NCBI RefSeq assembly: GCF_018063565.1
Contig: NZ_JAGPBB010000005.1
Location: 1 to 64,000 of the forward strand
Source: Rhodoferax sp.
Lineage (GTDB): Bacteria > Pseudomonadota > Gammaproteobacteria > Burkholderiales > Burkholderiaceae_C
Reading direction: 5' to 3'
Length of the DNA: 64,000 nucleotides
The translations under genes were made by a program, and so were the position numbers. The notes beneath the pieces are model-generated. The model had not been told where the DNA came from. It saw only the letters and a program-made list of their open reading frames with translations, and made no database searches. Of this stretch, positions 18,051 to 26,522 are shown piece after piece (the first letter of the stretch is position 1; each line of letters opens with the position of its first letter).

Positions 18051-18571
18051 GGTTCCACGACCTTGGCCAGGCGCAACAACTGCGCGTTGAATTCAATGTT
18101 CTTCTGTCGCGCAGACTGGCGGTTGATCAAAATCGCCACGGGCGAACCTGCCGTGCCCAAGGACAGTTCAACCATGCCACCTGCTTTGGCGAAGCCACTG
18201 ATTTCTGACACGGTGACCACCGGCAGTGTGGCCAGGTGACGCAGGATGGCGCCGATCTGCGCGCTCTCGCTCTGGGTGATGAAGACGAAGTTGCATCGGC
18301 CAGCATCGGTCACCGCCGCAAGTTTGCTAAAGCGCACCGCCCGACCATCGATCGGTGTTTGCGCCAGTGTTTCAAACGCCGGCTGAAAGTTGCCACCGCC
18401 CAGCAGGCACAGTTGCAGGGGTTGCTCGCGACTATCGTCAGGCTGATAGACAAACTGGGGCAACTTGAAGAAAAGCGCCGACTTGAGCGCCGACTCGGAG
18501 ACCGCAGCGTTCTGCGCTGAGATCAACGGCGCAAAAAATGCCACCGTCAGCAAAACCCAGACTGCTTTCAT
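18047..18571 (-). CDS. YfiR-like periplasmic regulator (DUF4154)
   Basis: This is a 174-residue protein with signal peptide [20 protein letters not shown]. The mature part follows the YfiR/DUF4154 pattern: [17 protein letters not shown], then [29 protein letters not shown] and a conserved [20 protein letters not shown]-terminal [20 protein letters not shown] is typical, as are the cysteines in LCLLG and RCNFVF. In Pseudomonas, YfiR represses the CHASE8 cyclase YfiN from the periplasm. Here the CHASE8 partner encoded next door is a histidine kinase. It lies between the TonB receptor gene (9 nt) and the kinase gene (4-nt overlap). Confidence 0.88.
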   Translation of the reverse strand: MKAVWVLLTVAFFAPLISAQNAAVSESALKSALFFKLPQFVYQPDDSREQPLQLCLLGGGNFQPAFETLAQTPIDGRAVRFSKLAAVTDAGRCNFVFITQSESAQIGAILRHLATLPVVTVSEISGFAKAGGMVELSLGTAGSPVAILINRQSARQKNIEFNAQLLRLAKVVEP

Positions 18572-18580
18572 GGCTGGCGC

Positions 18581-20794
18581 TCAGAAGCTGTATTCAAAGC
18601 TCATCATCCAGCTGCGTGGCTGCTGCGGCATGTCGAAAAAGGTCCGGCTGCCGGCACCATGTGCGGCATAGTAGCGTTTGTCAAACAGGTTGTAGACGTC
18701 CAGCCACAGCGTCACATTGGCGCCGAGCAGGTGATGCCAGCCGACGTGCAGGTTGGTCAGGGTGTAGCCGGGTGTCAGCAGTCGATCTGGCGGATTGTTC
18801 CGGTTTTTTTTGCGCCCGTTGGTGGTGTCTCCGATATGCAGGATCTGTGGCGAGATACTGAGCTTGTCCAGATAGCGCAAGGTCAGACCGAGCTTTTGCT
18901 TTTGACCGGCGACAAAAGGCAGGTCCCATTGAACGCCATCACCCTCATCAATGCTGCCACCGATCCAGCTGGCGCTGGCCCACAAGTCACCGGACCAGGC
19001 GCGGCTGAGGCGAAACTGGTAGCTGGCCGCGATGTCAAGACCGGTCTGCGTCTGCTGTCCGGCGTTGCCTTTGCTTTCGGGGCTGATCAACAGGGCACCT
19101 GGAATGGCGTTGACGTTGCTGGAGGGCAAAGTCACGATCAGGTTGCGGATCTGACTGCGGTACAGGTTGCTCACCAGATTGAGGTCAGCGCTGGGTCGCC
19201 AGTCCCAGGTCAGACTCAGGGTTTTGGACTTCTCGGGTTCCAGCGCCAGATTGGGCACGCGAAAACCGGTTCCCTGGTAGCGCCCGTCCGCGGTTTTGCT
19301 GCCGTCAAATGAGCCGAAGGAGCTCAGGCTTTCCTCGGGTGAAGGTGCGCGAAAGGCATGCGCATACAGGGCCTTAAGCACATGCTTATCGCTGGCACGC
19401 CAGACCGCACCCAATCGCGGGTTGACCGAACTGCCATAGGCGGAATGCCGGTCCATGCGCACACCAATCATGCTGGACCAGTCACGGTGCCAATCGGACT
19501 GAAGCTGCGTGTACAAGGAGGCATTGGTGTGCGACGCTTCGCTCACCATGAGGGGTAAATTGGTGTTGCGGTACACCATGTCCTGTTCACTGGCGCTGCG
19601 ACTGGTGTCGTAGGAGCTTGGCAGCGTGTGCCCTTCGATCGCGGCAAACTTCTGCAGCCCGACACCGGCCTGCAGGCGATGCTGCGGATGCAACCGCCAG
19701 CTCAGGTTCTGCTCGAACGACAGGCGTTCCCCGCGGACGTACTCGTGCCCGTCGATGAAATTGGTATAGATGTTGACGTACTTGGAGGCCGGGTCGACCG
19801 TCTGCAACGAGTAATCAAGCACGGTTTCGAGTTCAATGCTGCTTGAAAGGTGGGTCTGGTACCTGGCGTACACCGTGTCGGTCTGTGTGATCCAGGGTGC
19901 TTCATTCAGGTACAGAGCGGTCTCAGGTTTGTCTCCGGTGCTGGTCAGGCTGCGAAAAACATTGTGGTAATAACCAAAATCCAGATGGCGACCGGTATCC
20001 AGGTGGGCGTAAACGCTTTGGCTTTTGATGGCGCCAACATAGTCTTCCCGCAATGCTGCCGGGACAACGACGCTGCCACCGAAGGTTTTGGCATCTTTCT
20101 TGGCAAATTCCTTGGCGTAGGCGTTCTGCAAATCGGCCCGGTCAGATTGCTGCCAGTGTCCGCCCACGCGCAAAGCAAAGCCGTCTTCGGCTTGCATGGC
20201 GGTCATGAAAGAGGTTTCGCGGCTGCCAAAATTGCCGGCACTGACGGCCAGGGTGCTGCCCGCCTTGCCGCTGCCGTGCTGCGTGATGATATTGATCACG
20301 CCGGCCACAGCATCGGCCCCGTACAGTGCAGCGGCCGGACCAAACAACACCTCAACTTGTTTGGTTGCATACAGCGAAAAGTTCTCCGCCACCGGAAAAT
20401 TTCCGCCCGCCGGATTGCCGACGCGGATGCCGTCCATCATGACCAGCAGCTTGTTGGGACCGACGTGCCCCTGCACGCTGAAGTTATTGAAGGCTGATGA
20501 CTTGGTACCGCGCATGAAGTCAACGCCAGGCAAGTCTTCCAGCAGATCGGCAAGATTGCGGTAACGGCGTTCGCGGATCTGCTCACGTGTGATGACCAGA
20601 ATGTGGGACGGCGTTTGATCGCGCGTTTCAAGCTGGCGCGAGGCGGTCACGACCGGCAGGTTGATCAGTTCGGTCAGCGACAGCGGCATGATGCGCGCCA
20701 GATCGGACTCGACCGAAGTCGCGGCAATGGCCGAACCCGCCAACAGTAGACCCGACAGCATTGCGGGGTTTGCCCAATGTTTGTTCTTGTGCAT
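18581..20794 (-). CDS. TonB-dependent outer-membrane receptor
   Basis: This is a 737-residue protein. A short signal sequence is followed by the plug domain (LADLLEDLPGVDFMRGTKSS, then VQGHVGPNKLLVMMDGIRVG and VEVLFGPAAALYGADAVAGV). A beta-barrel of alternating residues follows, ending in a C-terminal phenylalanine (MMSFEYSF), as required for outer-membrane assembly. ATSVESDLARIMPLSLTELI near the start could be a short N-terminal extension. No siderophore or cobalamin genes are nearby. It heads an operon with YfiR-like, kinase and cyclase genes, so it may act as a sensor input as well as a transporter; that is inference. Confidence 0.9.
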   Translation of the reverse strand: MHKNKHWANPAMLSGLLLAGSAIAATSVESDLARIMPLSLTELINLPVVTASRQLETRDQTPSHILVITREQIRERRYRNLADLLEDLPGVDFMRGTKSSAFNNFSVQGHVGPNKLLVMMDGIRVGNPAGGNFPVAENFSLYATKQVEVLFGPAAALYGADAVAGVINIITQHGSGKAGSTLAVSAGNFGSRETSFMTAMQAEDGFALRVGGHWQQSDRADLQNAYAKEFAKKDAKTFGGSVVVPAALREDYVGAIKSQSVYAHLDTGRHLDFGYYHNVFRSLTSTGDKPETALYLNEAPWITQTDTVYARYQTHLSSSIELETVLDYSLQTVDPASKYVNIYTNFIDGHEYVRGERLSFEQNLSWRLHPQHRLQAGVGLQKFAAIEGHTLPSSYDTSRSASEQDMVYRNTNLPLMVSEASHTNASLYTQLQSDWHRDWSSMIGVRMDRHSAYGSSVNPRLGAVWRASDKHVLKALYAHAFRAPSPEESLSSFGSFDGSKTADGRYQGTGFRVPNLALEPEKSKTLSLTWDWRPSADLNLVSNLYRSQIRNLIVTLPSSNVNAIPGALLISPESKGNAGQQTQTGLDIAASYQFRLSRAWSGDLWASASWIGGSIDEGDGVQWDLPFVAGQKQKLGLTLRYLDKLSISPQILHIGDTTNGRKKNRNNPPDRLLTPGYTLTNLHVGWHHLLGANVTLWLDVYNLFDKRYYAAHGAGSRTFFDMPQQPRSWMMSFEYSF

Positions 20795-20832
20795 AACGGT
20801 CGCCTCGCGCGCAGTTTGCGCTCCATGTATCC

Positions 20833-20897
20833 AATCGCCAACGGTTTAGCGCATCGTATCAGACCCGACTGCCTGACATATGTCATCTGATTGGCGA
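20833..20897. promoter_or_regulatory. Operator-like palindromes between divergent TonB-receptor and haem-DGC genes
   Basis: A perfect 12-bp palindrome TGACATATGTCA (20874-20885) lies inside a wider inverted repeat, ATCGCCAA (20833-20840) with TTGGCGAT (20890-20897). The region serves two divergent signalling genes and has the form of a regulator binding site. A closely similar TGACA-NN-TGTCA occurs at 58760. The binding protein is unknown. Confidence 0.4.
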
Positions 20898-21024
20898 TCG
20901 GGATGTTGTTGTCACACGCCATTTCCCCGCATAATCACCGCCGCACCCGCAGGCAGGTTGGTGGATGGGCATACAAACTGCGGGGTGGGTCTCCTGAATA
21001 CCTTAACCAGTTGGAAATACGGTT

Positions 21025-22887
21025 GTGAACCTGAATGCCAAAGTCACCCTGTTTTTTGTCAGCACCGCCGCTGGGTTGCTGGCGGTGCTGGTTGCGATCA
21101 GTTTGTATGCGTTTCACAGCTTCTTGATCGCATCTGCCACTGAGCACATCCGCACGGCGGGTGAGATCGTTCGGGTGCATTTGACCGAATCCATGATCAA
21201 CGGGGTGATTGACAAGCGCGAACGGTTTCTGCAACGGCTGGTGGAAGTGCAGGGTTTGAAGTCGGCGCGGGTGATCCGTTCGCCAGAGGTGGAGCGTCAG
21301 TTCGGCAAGGGATTGGCGCGCGAAACGGCGGCCGATGACATGGAGCTCGCCGTGCTGCGGGAAGGTGCCCCCCGTTTCGAACTGGTCAGTGAGGGCGGAG
21401 AGTCTTTTTTCCGGGGCACCATTCCCTACATCGCCACGGCCAGTGGCACACCCAACTGCTTGCAGTGCCATCAGGTCGCCGAGGGCGCCGTGCTGGGTGC
21501 AGTCAGCATGAGCATGTCGGTGCAGGGGCTGAAAGAAAAGGCCGCCTACACGGTGACCGGCATTGCCGGTGCGGTGACGCTGTTTGCGTTGTTGCTGGTG
21601 CTGCTGTTGCGCCGACTTCTGCGTCCGATTTCAGAGACGGCAATTGCCGTGGAAGAAGCGGTTCAGAGTGCGCTGCGCGGCAACTTTCGCTCGCAGATCG
21701 AAAAGCGTACGAACGACGAGATTGGCCAGATTGCCACCGACATGAACCGCCTGCTGACCTTTCTGGATGATGGCCTCAACCGCATCGGTGGCCATGTGGC
21801 CCGTTTGACCGAGCGCACCCCGGCACCAGGAGAAAACCTGTTGACGGCCACCATCGAGATGGTCGAAGGCCTTACCAAGGCTGCACATTTCAAGCAGGCC
21901 ATTGAAGAGGATGAGTCCAAATCCGAAATCTATCGCCGACTTTCAGGAACCCTGCAAGAACAGTTCTCCTTGGCTGAGTATTCGATTTACGAGATCAGCA
22001 GCAACAAGAAACAGATGCAGCCGATCCTGGTGGACGGGGAGAAGGCCGACGCCTGTCGCTGGTGCGACCCGGAGATCCTGGTGCGGCCTGACGCCTGCCG
22101 GGTGCGCAGGACCGGGCACATGGTGGACGGTATCAGTCAGGCTGACATCTGTTACGCGTTTCGTCCTCCTGCGGACCGGGGGCCGCGCCAACACGTGTGT
22201 TTTCCGATCATCCAGTCCGGCTCGGTTGGCAGTGTGGTACAGATTCTGGCCAAGCCGGAACAGCAGGCTGATTTGCTCGCCAAGGTGCCTTTTGTCAATG
22301 TGTACCTGCGGGAAACGGCACCGGTACTGGAGACCAAGCGCCTGATGGAGAGTCTGCGCGACTCGACGCTGCTGGACCCGATGACCGGACTGCACAACCG
22401 CCGATTCCTGGAGCAGTATGTTGACACCCTGGTGGCCGGTGTGCAGCGCAAGCAGGCCCATGTGGCGATCCTGATGCTCGATCTGGATTACTTCAAAATG
22501 GTCAACGACACCTATGGCCATGACGCGGGAGATGCCGTGCTCAAGGCTTTGTCGACGGTGCTCAAGCAGTCGGTGCGGGCCTCGGATCTGGTGATCCGTT
22601 ATGGCGGCGAGGAGTTCCTCATCATTCTGGTGGACAGTGAGGGTGCCATGGCTGACCGAGTGGCGGAAAATATCCGTCTGGCGGTTGAAAATCTCAAAGT
22701 CCAGGTGGCCGGCATTGTGATCCAGAAGACGATTTCGATCGGCATTTCTGACTTTCCCAACGACAGCGAGACCTTCTGGCAGGCCGTCAAATTTGCCGAT
22801 GTGGCCCTGTACCAGGCCAAGGAGCAAGGGCGCAACCGTGTCATTCGCTTCAACGCCGACATGTGGGCAGACTCCAAGAGTTATTGA
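21025..22887 (+). CDS. Membrane diguanylate cyclase with periplasmic c-type haem motif
   Basis: This is a 620-residue protein. TM1 is about 9-29. The periplasmic domain (30-172) ends with PNCLQCHQ, a CXXCH haem c attachment site (C145, C148, H149), followed by SMSMSVQGL as in haem-PAS sensors of the DUF3365/Tll0287 kind. TM2 is about 175-196, then a HAMP linker. A middle domain holds a cysteine cluster (ACRWCDPE, then DACRVRRTG and DICYAF), possibly a metal or redox site. The C-terminal GGDEF domain has RYGGEEF and an RASD I-site. It should make cyclic di-GMP in response to redox state or a gas ligand. GTG start at 21025. Confidence 0.88.
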   Translation: MNLNAKVTLFFVSTAAGLLAVLVAISLYAFHSFLIASATEHIRTAGEIVRVHLTESMINGVIDKRERFLQRLVEVQGLKSARVIRSPEVERQFGKGLARETAADDMELAVLREGAPRFELVSEGGESFFRGTIPYIATASGTPNCLQCHQVAEGAVLGAVSMSMSVQGLKEKAAYTVTGIAGAVTLFALLLVLLLRRLLRPISETAIAVEEAVQSALRGNFRSQIEKRTNDEIGQIATDMNRLLTFLDDGLNRIGGHVARLTERTPAPGENLLTATIEMVEGLTKAAHFKQAIEEDESKSEIYRRLSGTLQEQFSLAEYSIYEISSNKKQMQPILVDGEKADACRWCDPEILVRPDACRVRRTGHMVDGISQADICYAFRPPADRGPRQHVCFPIIQSGSVGSVVQILAKPEQQADLLAKVPFVNVYLRETAPVLETKRLMESLRDSTLLDPMTGLHNRRFLEQYVDTLVAGVQRKQAHVAILMLDLDYFKMVNDTYGHDAGDAVLKALSTVLKQSVRASDLVIRYGGEEFLIILVDSEGAMADRVAENIRLAVENLKVQVAGIVIQKTISIGISDFPNDSETFWQAVKFADVALYQAKEQGRNRVIRFNADMWADSKSY

Positions 22888-22906
22888 CCCCCGGTTTGAA
22901 GCGGCG

Positions 22907-24646
22907 CTAAACAAGGCGTGCTGGCAGCCACCCCCGCAAGCTGTTGATGAAGGCCAGGCCCTGCGCACGTTGCAGGTCAGTCCGGGTCAAGACCGCTTCC
23001 ACCAGTTGACCCTGCGCCATCGCGCTGGCCCGAGCCACACCGGGCAACAAGCCACAGTGCTGAGCCGGTGTGTGCCAGCGCCCGTCCAGCAACAGCGCGA
23101 TGTTGCCCCGGGTGCATTCGGTCAACTCCCCGCGTCGGTTCCATAGCAGCGTGTCAAACACCTCAGGTTCGGTCGGAGCGAAGGCCTCATAGTGTTCGCG
23201 CCGGGTGGTCTTGAAGCGGCTGAACTCAGCATCTGATTCATCAAAAAAAGTAGCAGCAAGCTTAATATTTATAGGCGTTTTTATCGCTTCCAATGCGTAA
23301 ATCTCAAGGCGGGGACAACCTTGCACATCCAGCAACAGCCGCACCCGGCAGGGCTGTGCCTTTTGTGTTGCGGTCGCTTGCAGGGCGTTGCGAATGCGCG
23401 CTTCGTCAAACGGGTAGCCAAAATGCGCGGCGGCACCTGCCAGCCGCTGCAGGTGCAAGTCAAGCCTTTGAAAACGGCCGTCCTGCAGGCGCAGCGTTTC
23501 CAGCAGGTCAAATGGCGCGGCGGCGCGCAGCAAAAAAGCACGCTTGTGTTGCCACTCCTGCCATTCTGCAGCGGCACTGGCATCGGCCGTGATGCCGCTA
23601 CCGATGCCACACTGGAGCTGCTGGCCACGTGCCGTGACGGTGCGAATGGCGACATTGAAGGTGGCGTGACCGCCCGGACGCACCACCCCGATGGCGCCGC
23701 AATACAGACCACGGGCCCGGGCCTCCAGGGCGGCAATCATCTGCATGGCACGCACCTTGGGTGCGCCGGTGATTGAGCCACACGGGAACAGCGCCGCAAA
23801 AACATCGGCCAGCGTGCAGCCGGGGCGCGTTTGTGCACTCACATCAGAGACCATCTGATGGACAGTCGCCAGGCTTTGCACCTTGAACAGCGCCGGCACC
23901 CGGACCGAATGGGGCATGGCAATACGTGACAGGTCGTTGCGCAGCAGGTCAACAATCATCACGTTTTCAGCGCGCTCCTTGGGTGACTCGGTCAGGCCCC
24001 TGGCCAGCGCCGCGTCCTGCGCCGGGCTGTGGCCACGCGGCGCAGTGCCTTTCATGGGACGCGTCAACAGGTGCAGACCGTCCCAGTCAAAAAACAGTTC
24101 CGGCGACACTGACAACACCTGCTCGTCACCGGTGTCGATGAAGGCGGCGTAAGCCTGCGGCTGAGCCAGTTGCAGGCGGGCAAACAGGGCCAGGGGCGTG
24201 TCTGACAAACGGCTGTGCAGCATGGCCGTGTAATTGATCTGATACAGCTCACCCGCAGCAATGGCGGCGTGGATCTCTGCCATCTGGCGGTCAAAACCGT
24301 CCCGGCTCAAGCTGCTGAGCCACGGTGCTGCTGGCGCAGGACTCGGCGCAGTGGCCGACTCCTTGGCTTCGGGCCAGGGTAGTGCCGTGTCAAAAACGGC
24401 AAACCAGGCCAGCGGGCCGTCCGGTGCATGGGTCAGCAGCGCTTTGTCAAAGGCACTGGCCGCCTCGTAACGCAAAAAACCCACACACCAGCGATCCTGT
24501 TGGGCCAGCGCCTGCACCTGATCCAGCAGTGGCTTGACCTGCGCCGGCGTGTGCGCCACCAGGGTCTGTGTGGGTGCGTCAAAGGCGCAGCGCAAGGCGG
24601 CGCTGCGGGCACCCTGCGGATCGCAGAAATCAATCAGGATCTGCAT
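22907..24646 (-). CDS. pabB: Fused aminodeoxychorismate synthase component I / aminodeoxychorismate lyase
   Basis: This is a 579-residue fusion. Residues 1 to about 345 are the PabB chorismate-binding domain: YQINYTAMLHSR, TRPMKGTAPRG, ENVMIVDLLRNDLSRI and PCGSITGAPKVRAMQMI. Residues about 365-579 are a class IV aminotransferase-like PabC domain, with RFKTTRREHYEAF carrying the PLP lysine and ECTRGNIALLLDGRW. Together the halves turn chorismate plus ammonia into 4-aminobenzoate for folate. ATG at 24646 ([12 protein letters not shown]) is used; the gene overlaps the ATPase gene end by 17 nt. An AT-rich patch at 23237-23285 inside the PabC half resembles the short repeat family. Confidence 0.92.
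   Translation of the reverse strand: MQILIDFCDPQGARSAALRCAFDAPTQTLVAHTPAQVKPLLDQVQALAQQDRWCVGFLRYEAASAFDKALLTHAPDGPLAWFAVFDTALPWPEAKESATAPSPAPAAPWLSSLSRDGFDRQMAEIHAAIAAGELYQINYTAMLHSRLSDTPLALFARLQLAQPQAYAAFIDTGDEQVLSVSPELFFDWDGLHLLTRPMKGTAPRGHSPAQDAALARGLTESPKERAENVMIVDLLRNDLSRIAMPHSVRVPALFKVQSLATVHQMVSDVSAQTRPGCTLADVFAALFPCGSITGAPKVRAMQMIAALEARARGLYCGAIGVVRPGGHATFNVAIRTVTARGQQLQCGIGSGITADASAAAEWQEWQHKRAFLLRAAAPFDLLETLRLQDGRFQRLDLHLQRLAGAAAHFGYPFDEARIRNALQATATQKAQPCRVRLLLDVQGCPRLEIYALEAIKTPINIKLAATFFDESDAEFSRFKTTRREHYEAFAPTEPEVFDTLLWNRRGELTECTRGNIALLLDGRWHTPAQHCGLLPGVARASAMAQGQLVEAVLTRTDLQRAQGLAFINSLRGWLPARLV
23237..23285 (+). repeat. AT-rich repeat-like patch, copy D (inside pabB-pabC fusion)
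   Basis: AAGTAGCAGCAAGCTTAATA, then TTTATAGGCGTTTTTATCG, is markedly AT-rich within a GC-rich gene and roughly follows the repeat pattern. It encodes IKTPINIKLAATFF. The match is degenerate, so this copy is uncertain. Confidence 0.3.
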
Positions 24647-25292
24647 GATCAACCAGTCCGTTGGCACCCAACAGCAAGACACGATCGGCACGCGCAGCGG
24701 CCGTTCTGGAATGGGTGACCAGCACCATCGCGGCAGCGTGGTTGCGTGTTTGGCTTACCAGCGCGTCCATCACCCGCTCGGCGGTGCGCGGATCCAGGTT
24801 GCCGGTCGGTTCGTCGGCCAGCAGCAGTTTCGGGCGATGCACCAGTGCCCGCGCAATCGCCACGCGCTGCAGTTGCCCGCCGCTGAGCTGCTGCGGCAGA
24901 CGCTCACCCAGGCCATCCAGGCCGACCTCGGCCAGCGCCACCTGCACGCGCTGGTGGTCGAGCTGGCCCAGCAGCATCAGCGGCAACGCCACGTTTTGCG
25001 TCACGCTCAAGTGCGGCAGAACATGAAAGGCCTGGAACACGAAGCCGGTTTTTTCACGACGCAAGCGCGCCAGTGCATCATCGCTCATACGGCTCAGGTC
25101 GTGACCGTCGAGCAGCACCTGACCCTGGTCCCAGTGGTCGAGTCCCGCCATGCAATTGAGCAGGGTGGATTTGCCGACACCCGATTCACCGATGATCGCG
25201 ACAAACTCCCCGGGTTCGACCCGCAGCGAGACATGACTGAACACCGGCACTTCGCCATACCGTTTGCCAAGGTCGTGCACGATCAGGCTCAT
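24630..25292 (-). CDS. LolD/MacB-like ABC transporter ATP-binding protein
   Basis: This is a 220-residue ATPase: Walker [11 protein letters not shown]-loop [11 protein letters not shown], signature LSGGQLQR, Walker [13 protein letters not shown] and switch [14 protein letters not shown] is characteristic of the LolD/MacB/FtsE group that works with FtsX-type permeases. No permease gene adjoins it, but a matching FtsX permease is at 11448-14042 on the same strand. Its start overlaps the miaA stop (ATGA) and its end overlaps pabB, giving an unusual operon of tRNA modification, transport and folate genes. Confidence 0.9.
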   Translation of the reverse strand: MSLIVHDLGKRYGEVPVFSHVSLRVEPGEFVAIIGESGVGKSTLLNCMAGLDHWDQGQVLLDGHDLSRMSDDALARLRREKTGFVFQAFHVLPHLSVTQNVALPLMLLGQLDHQRVQVALAEVGLDGLGERLPQQLSGGQLQRVAIARALVHRPKLLLADEPTGNLDPRTAERVMDALVSQTRNHAAAMVLVTHSRTAAARADRVLLLGANGLVDHADPD

Positions 25293-26317
25293 GCGAGACG
25301 GTCGATGAATTGCTGCGCCAATGTCAGGACTTGCGCCTGCGCGTCTGCCGCGTCACAGGCCACCACGCGGCGCTCGCGCATGCTGCGCAGCCAGGTGATC
25401 TGACGTTTGGCCAACTGGCGGGTGGCAAAAATACCCTTGTCGCGCAACTCGCTGGCCGGCATGTCGCCGTCCAGGCTGGCCCAGGCCTGGCGGTAACCCA
25501 CGCAGCGCATGGCGGGCAGGTCAGGGTGCAGGTCGCCACGCGCGCGCAAGGCCTGCACCTCGTCGAGCAGACCGGTGGCCAGCATGGTCTCGAAACGCTG
25601 GGCAATTCGCTGGTGCAGCCAGGCCCGATCCTGTGGTTCCAGAGAAATCAGCCCATCGGTGGGGGTTATGTCATTTGCATCGAATTGGCTTCCAGCGCTT
25701 TTTGGGCATGCCTTTGATGCTATGGATCTTGTGGTGTGAAAACTCGACAGCGGGCGCCCCGAAATGCGGTACACCTCCAGTGCGCGGGCGATCCTCTGCG
25801 TGTCCAGTGGTGCCAGGCGTGTCGCCGTGATCGGGTCCAGCTGTGCCAGTTCGGCGTGCAAGGCCGGCCAACCTTTGTCGGCAGCCTCCTGTTCAATCGC
25901 CTGGCGTACCAGTGGGTCCGCGCCCGGCATGTCGTCCAGGCCATCACGCAAGGCCTTGAAATACAGCATGGTGCCACCTACCAGCAAGGGCACCTTGCCG
26001 CGTGCGCGGATGTCGGCCATGCAGGCACGCGCGTCGCGCACAAACTCGGCTGCACTGTAGGCGTTCAACGGATCACGGATGTTGATCAGATGGTGCGGTA
26101 CCGCGGCCAGTTCGGCCGGTGTGGGTTTGGCGGTGCCGATGTCCATGCCACGGTACACGAGCGCCGAGTCGACGCTGATGATTTCCACCGGGTGCAGGCG
26201 GCCGATGGCCAGTGCGGCAGCCGTTTTGCCGGAGGCGGTGGGTCCGGCCAGCGCCAGATAAGGGGGCAAGGCGGTCTGTCGGTCAGCGGCAGCGAAGGGT
26301 TCGGTCAATGGTGGCAT
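25289..26317 (-). CDS. miaA: tRNA dimethylallyltransferase
   Basis: This 342-residue enzyme transfers a dimethylallyl group from DMAPP to N6 of A37 in tRNAs that read UNN codons. P-loop [27 protein letters not shown] binds DMAPP and t[17 protein letters not shown] and [10 protein letters not shown] are family motifs. ATG at 26317 begins [14 protein letters not shown]; a longer open frame upstream has no support. The protein exceeds the usual 310-320 residues because a repeat copy (E) inserts [19 protein letters not shown] near residues 192-214, after GRPLSSFH. It overlaps the ATPase gene by 4 nt. Confidence 0.93.
   Translation of the reverse strand: MPPLTEPFAAADRQTALPPYLALAGPTASGKTAAALAIGRLHPVEIISVDSALVYRGMDIGTAKPTPAELAAVPHHLINIRDPLNAYSAAEFVRDARACMADIRARGKVPLLVGGTMLYFKALRDGLDDMPGADPLVRQAIEQEAADKGWPALHAELAQLDPITATRLAPLDTQRIARALEVYRISGRPLSSFHTTRSIASKACPKSAGSQFDANDITPTDGLISLEPQDRAWLHQRIAQRFETMLATGLLDEVQALRARGDLHPDLPAMRCVGYRQAWASLDGDMPASELRDKGIFATRQLAKRQITWLRSMRERRVVACDAADAQAQVLTLAQQFIDRLA
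25677..25723 (-). repeat. Short palindromic repeat, copy E (inside miaA)
   Basis: On the coding strand it starts ATAGCATCAAAGGCATG and contains AAGCGCTGGAAGCC followed by AATTCGATGC. The 14-mer AAGCGCTGGAAGCC is identical in copy H of recC, and ATAGCATCA recurs in copy J of recB. It is in frame and adds about 16-25 residues to MiaA. Confidence 0.7.
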
Positions 26318-26384
26318 GGGCAGGCAGGTTTTAACCCCGATGTTACGCAGGCGGGACCACCAGGCAGGCGCTGTGGTCTTGCAT

Positions 26385-26412
26385 TTGATGTTTGCTTGCA
26401 GCACGGTAATAT
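26385..26412 (+). promoter_or_regulatory. Candidate sigma-70 promoter for the GGDEF-EAL gene
   Basis: TTGATG (26385-26390) and TAATAT (26407-26412) are separated by 16 nt, about 110 nt before the GGDEF-EAL start, in an AT-richer stretch. Each box matches four of six consensus bases, so this is only a candidate. Confidence 0.35.
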
Positions 26413-26460
26413 GCATGACCTGAGGTTCGCCCGATACCCAACACCAGTGTGAGAGTTGAC

Positions 26461-26520
26461 ATGCCCTTGAAACCAGACGCCAGACCTGCCGGCGCAGCCA
26501 AACCCTTGCGGGCGGGTTGA
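26461..26520 (+). CDS. Possible 19-codon small ORF before the GGDEF-EAL gene
   Basis: ATG at 26461, preceded by GTGAGAG, reads [19 protein letters not shown] and stops at TGA 26518-26520, two bases before the ATG of the large signalling gene. Spacing would allow coupled translation. It is short and could be chance. Confidence 0.25.
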   Translation: MPLKPDARPAGAAKPLRAG

Positions 26521-26522
26521 CC

